Positions 49,970 to 58,567 are shown, numbered from the stretch's first letter. The stretch: DNA of 64,000 nucleotides from Amycolatopsis jiangsuensis (GCF_014204865.1 NZ_JACHMG010000001.1:6102501-6166500); one strand, 5' to 3'. Notes: generated by a model not told the origin, from the letters alone. Numbers and translations: made by a program.

Positions 49970-51246
49970 CCGAATCGCCCGACGCCACCCCGGCCGACGA
50001 GGCCGGTGAGCCGGCCGCGGAGTTCCGCTCCGTCGAAGCGCAGATCGCGCTGACCCTGGACGCCGCGGTGCGGCCCCGTCCGGTCCGCGTGGCGATCTCC
50101 GAGGCGCAAGGCCTGCTGTGCGCGGAGGAAGTGGTCGCCGAGCACGCACTGCCCGGGTTCGACCAGGCCGCGGTGGACGGGTACGCGGTCCGGAGCGTCG
50201 ACGTGCGCACGGCCGGCGAGGAACCCGTCCAGCTGCCGGTGGTCGGTGAGATCCCGGCGGGCTCGCGGCAGCCGAGGCGATTGCAGCCGGGGCAGGCGGT
50301 GCGGGTGGACACCGGAGCGCCGCTGCCCACGCTCGCCGACGCGGTCGTTCCCACGTCCTACACCGACGGGCACCAGGCCAAGGTCACCGTGCACCGCTCG
50401 GTGCCCTCGGCAGGCTACGTGCGCCGAACCGGTGAGGACGTGCAGATCGGCGACGTAGCGGTGCGCAAGGGCGACACGATCGGGTCCGCGCAGGTGGGTC
50501 TGCTCGCCGCGGTCGGCCGCGCGAAGGTGCTGGTCTACCCGCGGCCGCGGGTGTCGATCGTCTCGGTCGGTGACGAGCTGGTGGACGTCGACCGCACGCC
50601 GTCGGTCGGCCAGGTCTACGACGTCAACTCCTACGCGCTGGCCGCGGCCGCGCGCGACGCCGGCGCCGAGGTGAGCCGGGTCGGCATCGTGCCGGGAGAT
50701 CCGAAGCGGCTGCGCGAGGTCGTCGAGGGCCGGTTGCTCATGTCGGAGATCGTGGTGGTCGCCGGTGGTGCCGGAGGCACGTCCGGGGACGAGGTGCACG
50801 CGGCGCTGTCCGACCTCGGGCACATCGATCTCACGCGGATCGCCATGCACCCCGGTTCCGTGCAGGGTTTCGGCCGCCTCGGCCCGGACTCGGTGCCGAC
50901 GTTCCTGATCCCGGGCAACCCGATGAGCGCACTCGTGGTGTTCGAGGTGCTCGTGCGACCGCTGATCCGGGCCGCACGGGGTACGCGCAATCCGCACCGG
51001 CGGACCGTGGGGGCGCGGTTGCTCTCACCGATCACGTCCACCAAGGGCCGGCGCGGCTACCTGCGGGGGCAGCTGCTGCGTGACGAGGCCAACGGCGAGT
51101 ACCTGGTGCAGCCGCTCGGCACGTCGGGCGCGCACCTGCTCGCTTCGCTGGCCGAGGCGAACTGCCTGGTCACGGTGGAGGAGGACCTCACCGAGGTCGC
51201 GGCCGGCGAGCAGGTCAAGGTCACTTTCCTCGCGCAGCGGGCGTAG
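49966..51246 (+). CDS. MoeA/gephyrin-like protein (possible Glp)
   Basis: 426 residues. Domain order as in MoeA: AAVDGYAVRS, VRVDTGAPLP, a mid-protein VSIVSVGDELVD, and a C-terminal PTFLIPGNPMSALVVFEVLVRP. The canonical motif SAMDGYA reads AAVDGYA, and the later SVGxxD region reads GGAGGTSGDE. MoeA inserts molybdate into molybdopterin. In Corynebacterium glutamicum a related gephyrin-like protein, Glp, acts in cell division with its membrane receptor GlpR, and the gene order galU-glp-rimJ-glpR is matched here. Either role, or both, is possible. Confidence 0.82.
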   Translation: MTESPDATPADEAGEPAAEFRSVEAQIALTLDAAVRPRPVRVAISEAQGLLCAEEVVAEHALPGFDQAAVDGYAVRSVDVRTAGEEPVQLPVVGEIPAGSRQPRRLQPGQAVRVDTGAPLPTLADAVVPTSYTDGHQAKVTVHRSVPSAGYVRRTGEDVQIGDVAVRKGDTIGSAQVGLLAAVGRAKVLVYPRPRVSIVSVGDELVDVDRTPSVGQVYDVNSYALAAAARDAGAEVSRVGIVPGDPKRLREVVEGRLLMSEIVVVAGGAGGTSGDEVHAALSDLGHIDLTRIAMHPGSVQGFGRLGPDSVPTFLIPGNPMSALVVFEVLVRPLIRAARGTRNPHRRTVGARLLSPITSTKGRRGYLRGQLLRDEANGEYLVQPLGTSGAHLLASLAEANCLVTVEEDLTEVAAGEQVKVTFLAQRA

Positions 51247-51258
51247 CGGGCCGGGATC

Positions 51259-51918
51259 GTGGCCGCCCTCGCGTACCCGGTCGAAAGCCGTCACCCGGGC
51301 TGGCCCGCACGGCTCGGTCCGCTGCGCGTTCCGGCCGGGGTCGTCGCCGTGCGGCCGGTCCGGCTGCGCGACGCGGGTGAGTGGAGCCGCATCCGGTTGC
51401 GCGATCAGAACCACCTCGAACAGTGGGAGCCGACCGGTGTGGGGCCGTGGCCGGACCGCAACGCGTTGTGGTCCTGGCCTTCGCAGTGGGCCGCGTTGCG
51501 CGGCCTGGCGCGGCGCGGGCAGTGTCTTCCGTTCACGATCACGGTTGACGGAAAGTTCGCCGGGCAGATCACGGTGGGTAACGTGATCCGGGCGGCACTG
51601 CGTTCGGCCTGGATCGGCTACTGGGTGTCCTCGGAGCTCGTGCGCGGCGGAGTGGCCACCGCCGCCGTGGCGCTCGTGACGGATCACGCCTTCGACTCGG
51701 CCGGGCTGCATCGGCTGGAGGCGACCGTGCGTCCGGAGAACAACGCCAGCCTGAAGGTGCTCACGAAGGCCGGCTATCGGCAGGAGGGCCTGTTCGAGCG
51801 GTACCTCGACGTGGCGGGCGCCTGGCGGGATCACCTGTGCTTCGCGGTGACGAAAGAGGAGACCGGCGACGGGCTGGTCGCGCGGCTCCTCGGGTCCGGG
51901 CGCGCCGACCTGGCCTGA
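51259..51918 (+). CDS. rimJ: GNAT acetyltransferase, RimJ-like
   Basis: 219 residues from a GTG. GNAT fold: the N-terminal VVAVRPVRLRDAGEWSRIR, then IGYWVSSELVRGGVATAAVALVTDHAF, which contains the acetyl-CoA-binding region, and RLEATVRPENNASLKVLTKAGYRQEGLF at the end. RimJ acetylates protein N-termini. Position equals mycobacterial Rv0995, between moeA1 and a membrane protein. Confidence 0.88.
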   Translation: MAALAYPVESRHPGWPARLGPLRVPAGVVAVRPVRLRDAGEWSRIRLRDQNHLEQWEPTGVGPWPDRNALWSWPSQWAALRGLARRGQCLPFTITVDGKFAGQITVGNVIRAALRSAWIGYWVSSELVRGGVATAAVALVTDHAFDSAGLHRLEATVRPENNASLKVLTKAGYRQEGLFERYLDVAGAWRDHLCFAVTKEETGDGLVARLLGSGRADLA

Positions 51919-52079
51919 TGGTGACTCCGCGTCCGCTACCGGATACGCGTTACCACATCTTGTGAGATTCACCTAATGCGGTGATGCATTTTCGTGATCG
52001 AACCCGGCGAGTCTGCGTCTCCTGTGTGACTGTTGTGGCTAGCGTGACTACAGCAGAGGATCGGGGGAGGTGACGGGAG

Positions 52080-52922
52080 ATGCCCAGTTCGGTGATCATC
52101 GTCGCGCTGGCCGCGGCATGGCTCGTCGTTCTCGTGCCCATGGTGGCCCGCAAGCGCCAGCAGGTCGCGCGGACGCCCACCTCCGCGCTGGCCGCACGGG
52201 TGGTGCGCAGCGGGGGTGCTCGCAACGAGGGACAGGAGGAGTACGCCGTGTCCGACAATGCGCAGCCGTCGGTCGAGGACGACCTCGCCGAACTCGAGTC
52301 GGAACTCGACGCCGACCTCGAGGAGGAGCCGGAACCGGAGCCCGAACCGTTGCCGCAGCCCGCGCGCGCGGGACGTGCCGAAACCGCGCGTGAACGGCGT
52401 GGCTACCGGCCGGGCCGGGGCGGCTTCGACCCGGAGGCGGCCGAGATCGCCGCCCGCGCCAAGTACGCGTTCCGTCAGCGAGTGGTCGTGATCCTGCTGA
52501 TCGCCGCAGTCGCGACCGCCGCGTTCGCCGGATTCGTGCTTTCGCTGGCTTGGTGGGTCCACGGCGCGGTCGACCTGGCACTCGTCGGCTACCTCGGCTA
52601 CCTGCGCCGCCAGGTCCGCATCGAAGACGAGATCCGCCAGCGCCGGATGGCCCGCTACTCGACCACCCGCACCCCCCGGCGCGCCGAGCCGGCCGAACCG
52701 CCGTCCTCCGTCCGCACCGAGACCGCGGAGCTGGAGGAGGACGACCACGACCTGGAGGTCGTCGCCTCGCCGCCGCGGAACATCGTGGAACGCAAGCCCT
52801 CGCCGATGTCCCGCATCCGCCGCCAGGCCGTCGTGGTCGATCTGGACGACGAGGACCCGGCGTTCGAGGAACTCGACGAACCCGGCATGGGCGGCCCGTA
52901 CCGCCGCGCGGTCGGGGAGTGA
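52080..52922 (+). CDS. GlpR/SepX-like transmembrane protein
   Basis: 280 residues. One N-terminal helix (IIVALAAAWLVVLVPMVAR), a cytoplasmic acidic, Pro/Glu-rich segment of about 100 residues, then a helical hairpin (VVVILLIAAVATAAFAGF and AVDLALVGYLGYL), and a charged C-terminal tail ending GGPYRRAVGE. This fits the actinobacterial membrane proteins SepX (Streptomyces) and GlpR (Corynebacterium), which link FtsZ-dependent division to the membrane, and Rv0996. It closes the operon begun by galU. A start at the ATG 52080 follows GGGGGAGG. Confidence 0.75.
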   Translation: MPSSVIIVALAAAWLVVLVPMVARKRQQVARTPTSALAARVVRSGGARNEGQEEYAVSDNAQPSVEDDLAELESELDADLEEEPEPEPEPLPQPARAGRAETARERRGYRPGRGGFDPEAAEIAARAKYAFRQRVVVILLIAAVATAAFAGFVLSLAWWVHGAVDLALVGYLGYLRRQVRIEDEIRQRRMARYSTTRTPRRAEPAEPPSSVRTETAELEEDDHDLEVVASPPRNIVERKPSPMSRIRRQAVVVDLDDEDPAFEELDEPGMGGPYRRAVGE

Positions 52923-52930
52923 CCCCGATG

Positions 52931-52975
52931 TTCAGTGCTCGCCGACGCGCTGATACGCTCTACGAGCACTGAACA
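52931..52975 (+). promoter_or_regulatory. perfect inverted repeat covering the tRNA-Ala promoter
   Basis: GTTCAGTGCTCG (52931-52942) pairs exactly with CGAGCACTGAAC (52964-52975) across a 21-base loop. A -35-like TTCAGT and a -10-like TACGCT lie 17 bp apart (52932-52937, 52955-52960), so the repeat spans the promoter. It could also act as terminator for the glpR-like gene ending at 52922. Confidence 0.55.
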
Positions 52976-52993
52976 AGGAGCCTCGCGCTCCGA

Positions 52994-53066
52994 GGGGCTG
53001 TAGCGCAGTTGGTAGCGCGTCTCGTTCGCATCGAGAAGGTCAGGGGTTCGATTCCCCTCAGCTCCA
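52994..53066 (+). tRNA. tRNA-Ala (anticodon CGC)
   Basis: 73 nt: acceptor GGGGCTG pairs with CAGCTCC, D-arm GCGC/GCGC, anticodon stem TCTCG/CGAGA with loop TTCGCAT giving CGC, T-arm AGGGG-TTCGATT-CCCCT, discriminator A. CCA is not encoded. Confidence 0.97.
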
Positions 53067-53112
53067 CCGGAAGTTCGATTTTCCCGCTTTCACCTGCGGA
53101 TTTGTACGTAAG

Positions 53113-53149
53113 AAACCCTCTCGCTCGTAGCATGAGCGAGAGGGTTTTT
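53113..53149 (+). terminator. terminator after tRNA-Ala
   Basis: AAACCCTCTCGCTC (53113-53126) and GAGCGAGAGGGTTT (53134-53147) form a 14-bp stem with a 7-base loop, followed by further T. Confidence 0.88.
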
Positions 53150-53173
53150 GCTGTTCAGGGCCTGTTTTGTGTT

Positions 53174-53645
53174 CTATCCCCGTAAGGTGTCGTGCTTGTT
53201 GTGGCTGGTGTTGTTTAGGTCAGGGTGGCGCTGACTGTGGCTCGTGGCATCCGGGCGAGCTTGCTGCTCGACACTCGCTGTGCGGGGTACCGGGCGGGGG
53301 GTGAGGTTGCCGATGGCGAAGAGTTCAAAACCGAGTTCGACCGAAGGCGCGCGCTCGGGGGCCACCATGATGGTGCGGATGTCGCGGCCATTAGCGCGGC
53401 CGATGTTGTTGAGGTAGCCGATCGGCTGGGGTGTGTCGAACGCTTTGCTCTTGCTGGGTCAAGGCGAGCAGGGCCTGCAGCAGCGTGGTGGCGTGGCGGA
53501 GGTGGAGACGGAGTTCGAGTTCGGTTGGGGCGCGCCGGGATTGAGGACGGCGAAGCCGCCCTCGGCCGCGCAGCGCTGCTGACGGGTGGTCCTGAGGTTC
53601 CTTCGGCGGCATCGACACCACGGGGCGTCGATCTCGGCCGGTATG
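53174..53645 (-). pseudogene. decayed coding region, unidentified
   Basis: On the minus strand several short frames have protein-like stretches that only connect by frameshifts: ELRLHLRHATTLLQALLALTQQEQ at 53450-53540 in one frame and IGYLNNIGRANGRDIRTIM near 53360-53420 in another, then an Asn/His-rich tail. I do not recognise the protein. It adjoins an IS110 fragment and may be part of a mobile element. Confidence 0.3.
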
Positions 53646-53889
53646 TCAGGGCGCCATCAACGCACATCCCGGCATGACTGGAGCAAAGGAGGTGAGGGCG
53701 CGCAACCGCGAGCGCTGCGGCGCGTTGCAAGAAGGGCCGGGCGCCCACCTGGTGACTGGTTTTCCATCGCCTCGCTGACCGGCCGTCGGCTGCGGCGGAC
53801 GCTCGTCAGCGGCCTCGTTGCCGATCGCGCAGGCCACCACCGATCGGGTGTGAACATCCAACCCGATACACGTGCGCTCGACAGACACC
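53646..53889 (-). pseudogene. IS110-family transposase remnant
   Basis: From a GTG at 53889 the frame reads VERTCIGLDVHTRSVVACAIG, the start of IS110/IS116 transposases (DEDD-type, first Asp in GLDVH). After about 25 residues the similarity is lost in scrambled sequence and the frame closes at 53646. A full transposase would be about 350 residues. It abuts the desaturase gene end at 53927. Confidence 0.65.
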
Positions 53890-53926
53890 GGCGCTCCGTG
53901 ATCGCGCCGCGGGCCCTCCCTACGGT

Positions 53927-54976
53927 CTAGCGGGCAGGTGCGCCCGCCGCGCGGAGTGGTGCGCTCACCTCGTGCAAGTGCTGCAGGACGTAGTGGTAGG
54001 TCTTCAACAGCCCGCACTGGGCGTAGTCGATCCCGTGCTCGGCGCAGAACGCGCGCACCAGGGGCTGCGCGCGGCGCAGGTTGGCCCGCGGCATGCTCGG
54101 GAACAGGTGGTGCTCGATCTGGTGGTTCAGTCCCCCGAGCGTGAAGTCCACCCACCGGCGGCCTTGGACGTTGCGGCTGCTCAGCACCTGCTTGCGCAGG
54201 AAGTCGAGCTCGGTCTTGTCCGTGTAGGTGGGCATGCCCTTGTGACCCGGTGCGAACGAACAGCCCATGTACACGCCCCACAGTCCTTGGTGCACGGCGA
54301 TGAACGCCAAGGCGACCGGCGGGGACAACACCACGAACACCGCCCCCAGGTAGACCACGACGTGCGCGGACAGCAGCGCCGCTTCGAGCCACCGGGTCTT
54401 GACCTGCCCGCGCCACACCGCCTGGATGCCCGCCCAGTGCAGGCTCAGGCCTTCCAGCAGCAGCAACGGGAAGAACAACGCCGCCTGGTGCTTCGACGTC
54501 CAGCGCACGAACCCGCTCTTGTGCACCGTCTGCCCGCGGGTGAAGGCCAGCAAGGGGATGTCGATGTCGGGATCGTCGCCCTCGTGGTTGGGGTTGGCGT
54601 GGTGGCGGGTGTGCTTGCCCATCCACCAGCCGTAGCTCATGCCGACGATCCCGCCGAACGCGTAACCGGCGCGGTCGTTGGCCCGCCCGGTGCGGAAGAC
54701 CTGGTTGTGCCCGGCGTCGTGACCGAGGAACGCCACCTGCGCGAACATCACCGCGAAAAACACCGCCGTGACCAGCTGCCACCACGAATCGCCCAGCAGG
54801 ACGAACGCCGCACAGCCGCCGGCGAACGCCAGCAGGGTCAGGCTGATCTTCACCGCGTAGTAGCCGTAGCGCCGGTCAAGCAGGCCTTCACGCCGCATGA
54901 TGCGGCCAAGAGCGCTGAAGTCGTTGCGTGACGCCGCCCGGAGGCCGGCGCCCTCGCTCACCGAAGATACGTCCAT
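53927..54976 (-). CDS. membrane fatty acid desaturase (DesA3/linoleoyl-type)
   Basis: About 349 residues from ATG 54976 (MDVSSVSEG). Histidine boxes: HDAGHNQ, HTRHHANPN and NHQIEHHLFP, with the H-x3-H, H-x2-HH and Q-x2-HH spacing of acyl-lipid or acyl-CoA desaturases. Three hydrophobic blocks. Introduces a double bond into membrane acyl chains; the QIEHH box resembles front-end and linoleoyl-type enzymes and mycobacterial DesA3. A second, different desaturase lies at 62788. Confidence 0.9.
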   Translation of the reverse strand: MDVSSVSEGAGLRAASRNDFSALGRIMRREGLLDRRYGYYAVKISLTLLAFAGGCAAFVLLGDSWWQLVTAVFFAVMFAQVAFLGHDAGHNQVFRTGRANDRAGYAFGGIVGMSYGWWMGKHTRHHANPNHEGDDPDIDIPLLAFTRGQTVHKSGFVRWTSKHQAALFFPLLLLEGLSLHWAGIQAVWRGQVKTRWLEAALLSAHVVVYLGAVFVVLSPPVALAFIAVHQGLWGVYMGCSFAPGHKGMPTYTDKTELDFLRKQVLSSRNVQGRRWVDFTLGGLNHQIEHHLFPSMPRANLRRAQPLVRAFCAEHGIDYAQCGLLKTYHYVLQHLHEVSAPLRAAGAPAR

Positions 54977-55306
54977 GGGAGTCCTTCCCCGAGTCCTGCG
55001 GGCGCCGGGGACTGGGGCGGCCACTCGATACCGGATCCGGATTCCCGGCCGCGCCGTTGATCAAACCAGGCCGGACCGGCGTCTCGGTCCACGTCGCCGA
55101 CCTGACGGCGCGCGTCTGAGGTTCGTTGGCAGTCTCCTGGCGGCGGCTGGTCCGGCGACAGGAAAGAGTCGTTCATGTCGTCGGTCGAGGTGAACGAATC
55201 TTTGATTACATCGCCGCGGCCGGACGTTCGCACTGACCGGGCCGGTTTCGGGGAGCGAGCCCGAGTCCAGTGACCCCGGACGTCAAACAACTTGGGACGC
55301 GCGACA

Positions 55307-56303
55307 CTAGACGGCTGATTCCGTGAAGTTAGTGTTAGTGGTCGTAGGCGATGAGTGATCGTTTGCTGGTCAGGCCGGTGTTCCAGTTGTGCCAGATGCC
55401 GGCGGCCATGGCCAGCAGGCGTTGGGCGACGCGGGTGAACACTCCGGCGGGGGTGCGTCCGCCGTGGGCTTCGAGGTCGAGCTGGCCCTTGAGGGTCTGG
55501 TTGACCGACTCGATCCGTTGACGGACACCGCCGAGGTTGCCGTTGCGGTAGGTCTCGTCCTTGCGGTCCGGGCGCAGCAACTCCAGCCCCATCGCCGCGG
55601 TCAGCTTCTTGAATTCCTTGCCGGCGAAACCCTTGTCCGCCAACAGGGTCTGGCCGTCACGAACGAGGTGGTGGTTGTGCTCGAGCAGGGCGGCCAAGAC
55701 CTCGCGTTCGCCGAGTTTCGGGTTGGCCAGGCACCACATGATCGGCATGCCGTCGCCGGCGCAGACGAGGTAAAGCTTGAGCCCCCAATACCACCGAGAG
55801 TGTGACGCACAGTAGCCGTAACTGGCGTGGCCGGCCAGGTCGGAGCGCTTCACGGTTTCCCGGGACATCCCGCACGGCACCGGGGTGGCATCGGTGATCC
55901 ACATGTCGTCAAACCAGGACGGACAGCACAGGGAAAGGGCCAGGATGGTCTTGCGCAGCAACGGTTCTGATGCCTTTAACCGCTTGTGGTAGCCGGACTG
56001 CCCAGGAAGATGAGCAAACCATTCACGCCACCGGGAGTCGGCATGAAGATGGCGAATCCATCGGCGCTCGGAGTCATACCGCAGCAACACTTGGGCAGTG
56101 GCCAGCGTGATCAACTCACTGTCCGTGAGTAGTGGGCGCCGTCCCCGGCCGGTCCGGGGCAGCACCACATGGTCATCGACGAGCACGTACAGTGCCGTCA
56201 GGAGGGTGTTCAGGTCGTTCTTCACAAAATGATCATGAGCACCCTCCACTCATGCCCACACTCGGGGCCACTTCACACGACCTTCACGGAATCACTCATC
56301 TAG
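55307..56303 (-). mobile_element. IS982-type insertion sequence, about 997 bp, complete
   Basis: Terminal inverted repeats flank one transposase gene. Left: CTAGACGGCTGATTCCGTGA; right, reversed: CTAGATGAGTGATTCCGTGA. They match at 19 of 22 positions when extended to GAAG. The left end starts at 55307 and the right end closes at 56303. A target duplication was not found by eye. Length fits the IS982 family (about 1 kb). Confidence 0.82.
55335..56249 (-). CDS. IS982-family transposase
   Basis: About 304 residues. DDE domain: DDMWITDATPVPC (first Asp), QTLLADKGFAGKEF (second Asp) and RQRIESVNQTLKGQLDLE (Glu). The N-terminus LNTLLTALYVLVDDHV is typical of IS982 transposases. The frame is intact. 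Start either GTG 56249 or GTG 56225. The element ends just outside both termini of this gene. Confidence 0.9.
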   Translation of the reverse strand: MEGAHDHFVKNDLNTLLTALYVLVDDHVVLPRTGRGRRPLLTDSELITLATAQVLLRYDSERRWIRHLHADSRWREWFAHLPGQSGYHKRLKASEPLLRKTILALSLCCPSWFDDMWITDATPVPCGMSRETVKRSDLAGHASYGYCASHSRWYWGLKLYLVCAGDGMPIMWCLANPKLGEREVLAALLEHNHHLVRDGQTLLADKGFAGKEFKKLTAAMGLELLRPDRKDETYRNGNLGGVRQRIESVNQTLKGQLDLEAHGGRTPAGVFTRVAQRLLAMAAGIWHNWNTGLTSKRSLIAYDH

Positions 56304-56385
56304 GCTGACCAGACCGCCCCGGACTCCGGCGTGCCTGTGGTTCCACGTAACCCGTGGAACCGCTCCCACGGCCGAGGAGCAGACG

Positions 56386-56652
56386 ATGACCGCCGGGCAT
56401 CCGGACCCCAGCGCGACGGTGGGCCACGGCTTCCCCTTCCCACCTCGGCGGCAGATCGCGTTCAGCATCGGGAACTGGCGCGTCACCTACACCGGGACGG
56501 ATCCACACTCGCCGCGGACCGGTGACCTCGCCGGGCCGCCCGAGGTCGACCCCGGGGGAGCCCGTGTCCCCGTCATCGCCGTGACCGCACCGCCGGCCGG
56601 GGAACCACCGGCTCCGCGATGCCCTCCGACAGGTGAGAGCCGACATCCGTGA
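56386..56652 (+). CDS. small protein of unknown function
   Basis: 88 residues, with GAGGAG (56374-56379) six bases before the ATG, a good ribosome site. The sequence has a middle aromatic/Ile/Arg segment (FPFPPRRQIAFSIGNWRVTYTG) and a Pro-rich acidic end. I do not recognise a family. It lies just right of the IS982 element, so its promoter may be disturbed. Confidence 0.45.
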   Translation: MTAGHPDPSATVGHGFPFPPRRQIAFSIGNWRVTYTGTDPHSPRTGDLAGPPEVDPGGARVPVIAVTAPPAGEPPAPRCPPTGESRHP

Positions 56653-56895
56653 CACGGACCGGCGCCCACCGCGGCCGGTTCCGGTGGCCAGGACTGGTGC
56701 CGCGGGTGCCGGTGGGCCGAGACGGCCGCCGACGCCGGCCTGACCGCGCCGTCGGCGACCGTGACGCTGTCGGCGCCGTCACCACCGTTGACCGTTCCGG
56801 TGCTGCCCGAAGCGGGGCCGCCCGCGCCCCCGGCCCCGCCGGCGGTGCTCAGCACGACCGTCGGCTGCTCCGGTGCGAAACGGCGACTGTCCTCC
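56653..56895. other. no supported gene
   Basis: Only simple Gly/Ala/Pro-rich frames on both strands; I see nothing else. Confidence 0.5.
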
Positions 56896-57367
56896 TCAAG
56901 CCGGGCCGGCGGCCGGGCCGAGGATGCCGCTGGTGGTCAGGATCAGCACGGCGGAGCCGCTCGCGTCCGGCGCGGCGGCCGCTGCCAGCGCTCGCTCCGC
57001 CGCGGGGGCATCGGCGTCGGGTGGCACCACCAGCAGGGTCAGCCGGCGGATGCGCGGTCCGATGACGATGATCGTGTACCGGTCCAGGCCGAAGAACCCG
57101 CCAGCTCCACGAAACCGGGTTCGAGCGCGAGCTTCCCGGGGGCAGATCCCACATCGCCGGGTTGAAGCCGATCCGGTCCACCGGGCCCGAATCCACGGCG
57201 AGCGCAGTGACCAGGGCGCTGAATTCCGCCACCGGCTCTCGCGAGCGTGGCCACCAGGCGCCGTCGAAGCAGCCCTTGACCGCACCCGGCGGTTTCAGCC
57301 GCAGCCGCCGGTCGAGGGTCGGAGAACCGACCACGGGACCCGCGGTGTCGTCCGGCGCAAACGTCAT
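56896..57367 (-). pseudogene. DUF5994-family gene with two frameshifts
   Basis: From ATG 57367 the first frame reads PTLDRRLRLKPPG and CFDGAWWPRSREP, the DUF5994 N-terminal signature, through DRIGFNPAMWDLPPG. Then the coherent sequence shifts to a second frame (KLALEPGFVELAG) and again to a third (FFGLDRYTIIVIGPRIRRLTLLVVPP), which ends at 56896. An intact member of the family begins at 63798. So the gene is inactivated or the assembly has errors here. Confidence 0.7.
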
Positions 57368-57442
57368 GCCCGGTGCTCCTTCCGCGACGACGGCCGGAGG
57401 ACCCGGCCTGCGGGTCCCCCGAAGGCGTTCATGACGAGCCCT

Positions 57443-57658
57443 TCACTTCGGGACCCGCGTCGCCGTGGTCACCGCGGCGTCCGACGCACCAGCGCACACG
57501 CATCCGCGGTGGAACCCGCCCGCCTGCGTTGCCGTGCAGAACCGGCGCGCGATCACATCATGCGATTCCGGGGAATGGGGGCACACCGCGCAGGCGGCCG
57601 CGGCCGGATCGCCGATTTCCGCGGCGGCGACGCCGGTTTCGAGATCGAGGGACGACAT
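57443..57658 (-). CDS. RGCVC-family small Cys-rich protein
   Basis: 71 residues from ATG 57658. MSSLDLETGVAAAEIGDP leads into ACAVCPHSPESHDVIARRFC and ends RGCVCAGASDA. The pattern CxxC, then a single Cys, then the RGCVC box defines the actinobacterial RGCVC family. It probably binds zinc; its job is unknown. It lies on the same strand as, and downstream of, the STAS/HPF genes. AAAAGGAG before the start. Confidence 0.75.
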   Translation of the reverse strand: MSSLDLETGVAAAEIGDPAAAACAVCPHSPESHDVIARRFCTATQAGGFHRGCVCAGASDAAVTTATRVPK

Positions 57659-57972
57659 GCCGGATCTCCTTTTGCCGGTGCTGATCATCCGGGCGCGGGA
57701 CCGATGAGCAGCGGGGAGAGCCGGGACTCGCTCGAACTTCCGGCTTCGGGCCCCGGCTCCAGCGGACACGCCGAGGTCCGCGGCGATACCGCCACCTTAC
57801 GCCCGTGCCGCCGGCTCCCGGCCCACCGAGACGTCGCCGCGACCGCAACGGCTCGCACCGTGCCGGTACCCCGCCCTCGCGGTGCCTTCCAGGATGGATG
57901 GCGGCAGCGAAGAACGGAAGGTCTTCCACCCGGGTGCCGCGGTGACCGTCGCGGCGGGATTCACCGTTCCTT
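57659..57972. other. about 310 bp without a supported gene
   Basis: Between the RGCVC gene and the AI-2E remnant; no ORF with a credible start and no structure I can defend. Confidence 0.4.
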
Positions 57973-58110
57973 GTGCTCGGCCGGAACAAGTCGGCGATCG
58001 CCTGGGGCGCCCTGACCACCCGGCCGGAGAACCACTCGCCCGGGCGAAGCACTCCCGGCGCTTCCCCGCCTGAGCTGGATGACCGCGCCCCGGACCCCGG
58101 CGATCGATGA
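57973..58110 (+). pseudogene. internally deleted remnant of an AI-2E family transporter gene
   Basis: The frame reads LGRNKSAIAWGALTT joined directly to RPENHSPG and ends DDRAPDPGDR plus stop. The intact gene at 60808-61965 (minus) has LGRNKSVIASGALTT in mid-protein and SLTTRPENNSPAG...DRAPDPGDR at its end. About 200 codons between the two segments are missing. The deletion joins at the short repeat CTGACCACC/CTCACCACC, so it is likely a repeat-mediated deletion. This copy is in the opposite orientation to the intact gene. Confidence 0.75.
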
Positions 58111-58523
58111 CGTGCACCCCGAGTGCACCGTGAGCGAAGGCGGCACCGGTGGACGACGAACAGACCGATCGGCCGCCGGCCGGGCACGCGTACCGGGACT
58201 GGCCCACCCGCCACGGCGGTGGCTACCCACCCGGCTGACTCGTCCGCTACCGCAGCCGCGTGCGCCGGACCGGGTCGCCGTGCGCGGCCCCGGTGTGGTG
58301 CGAGCACTTCGGGACCGTCACCGGGCACAGCCTGCGCGACGAACACCAGCACGACCTGGGTGCCCGTCCGCCCGCAGGGGGCCGCCGCCGATGCACCGGC
58401 CGGCCTGGTTCGAGCCACCGACATCCTCGACGCCCACCCATCGGGCTCCGGCGCACGAGACCGGAACCGGACCGTCGCCGGCGAGGGGCGAAGCCCCGTG
58501 GCGTGGCCGATCGAAGGAGCCGA
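58111..58523. other. fragmentary coding-like sequence, no supported gene
   Basis: Frames here change every 30-60 codons. A plus-strand stretch VDDEQTDRPPAGHAYRDWP near 58144 looks real but stops soon. Another frame has APVWCEHFGTV. Together they suggest one or more decayed small genes. Confidence 0.35.
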
Positions 58524-58567
58524 ATGACCGCAACGGCAACGGTTTCCCGGGCTGCGCGGCCGGGCCG

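Noticed and set aside
55300..56310. Target-site duplication of the IS982 element
   Set aside because: Bases beside the left and right ends do not match by eye; reported as not found.
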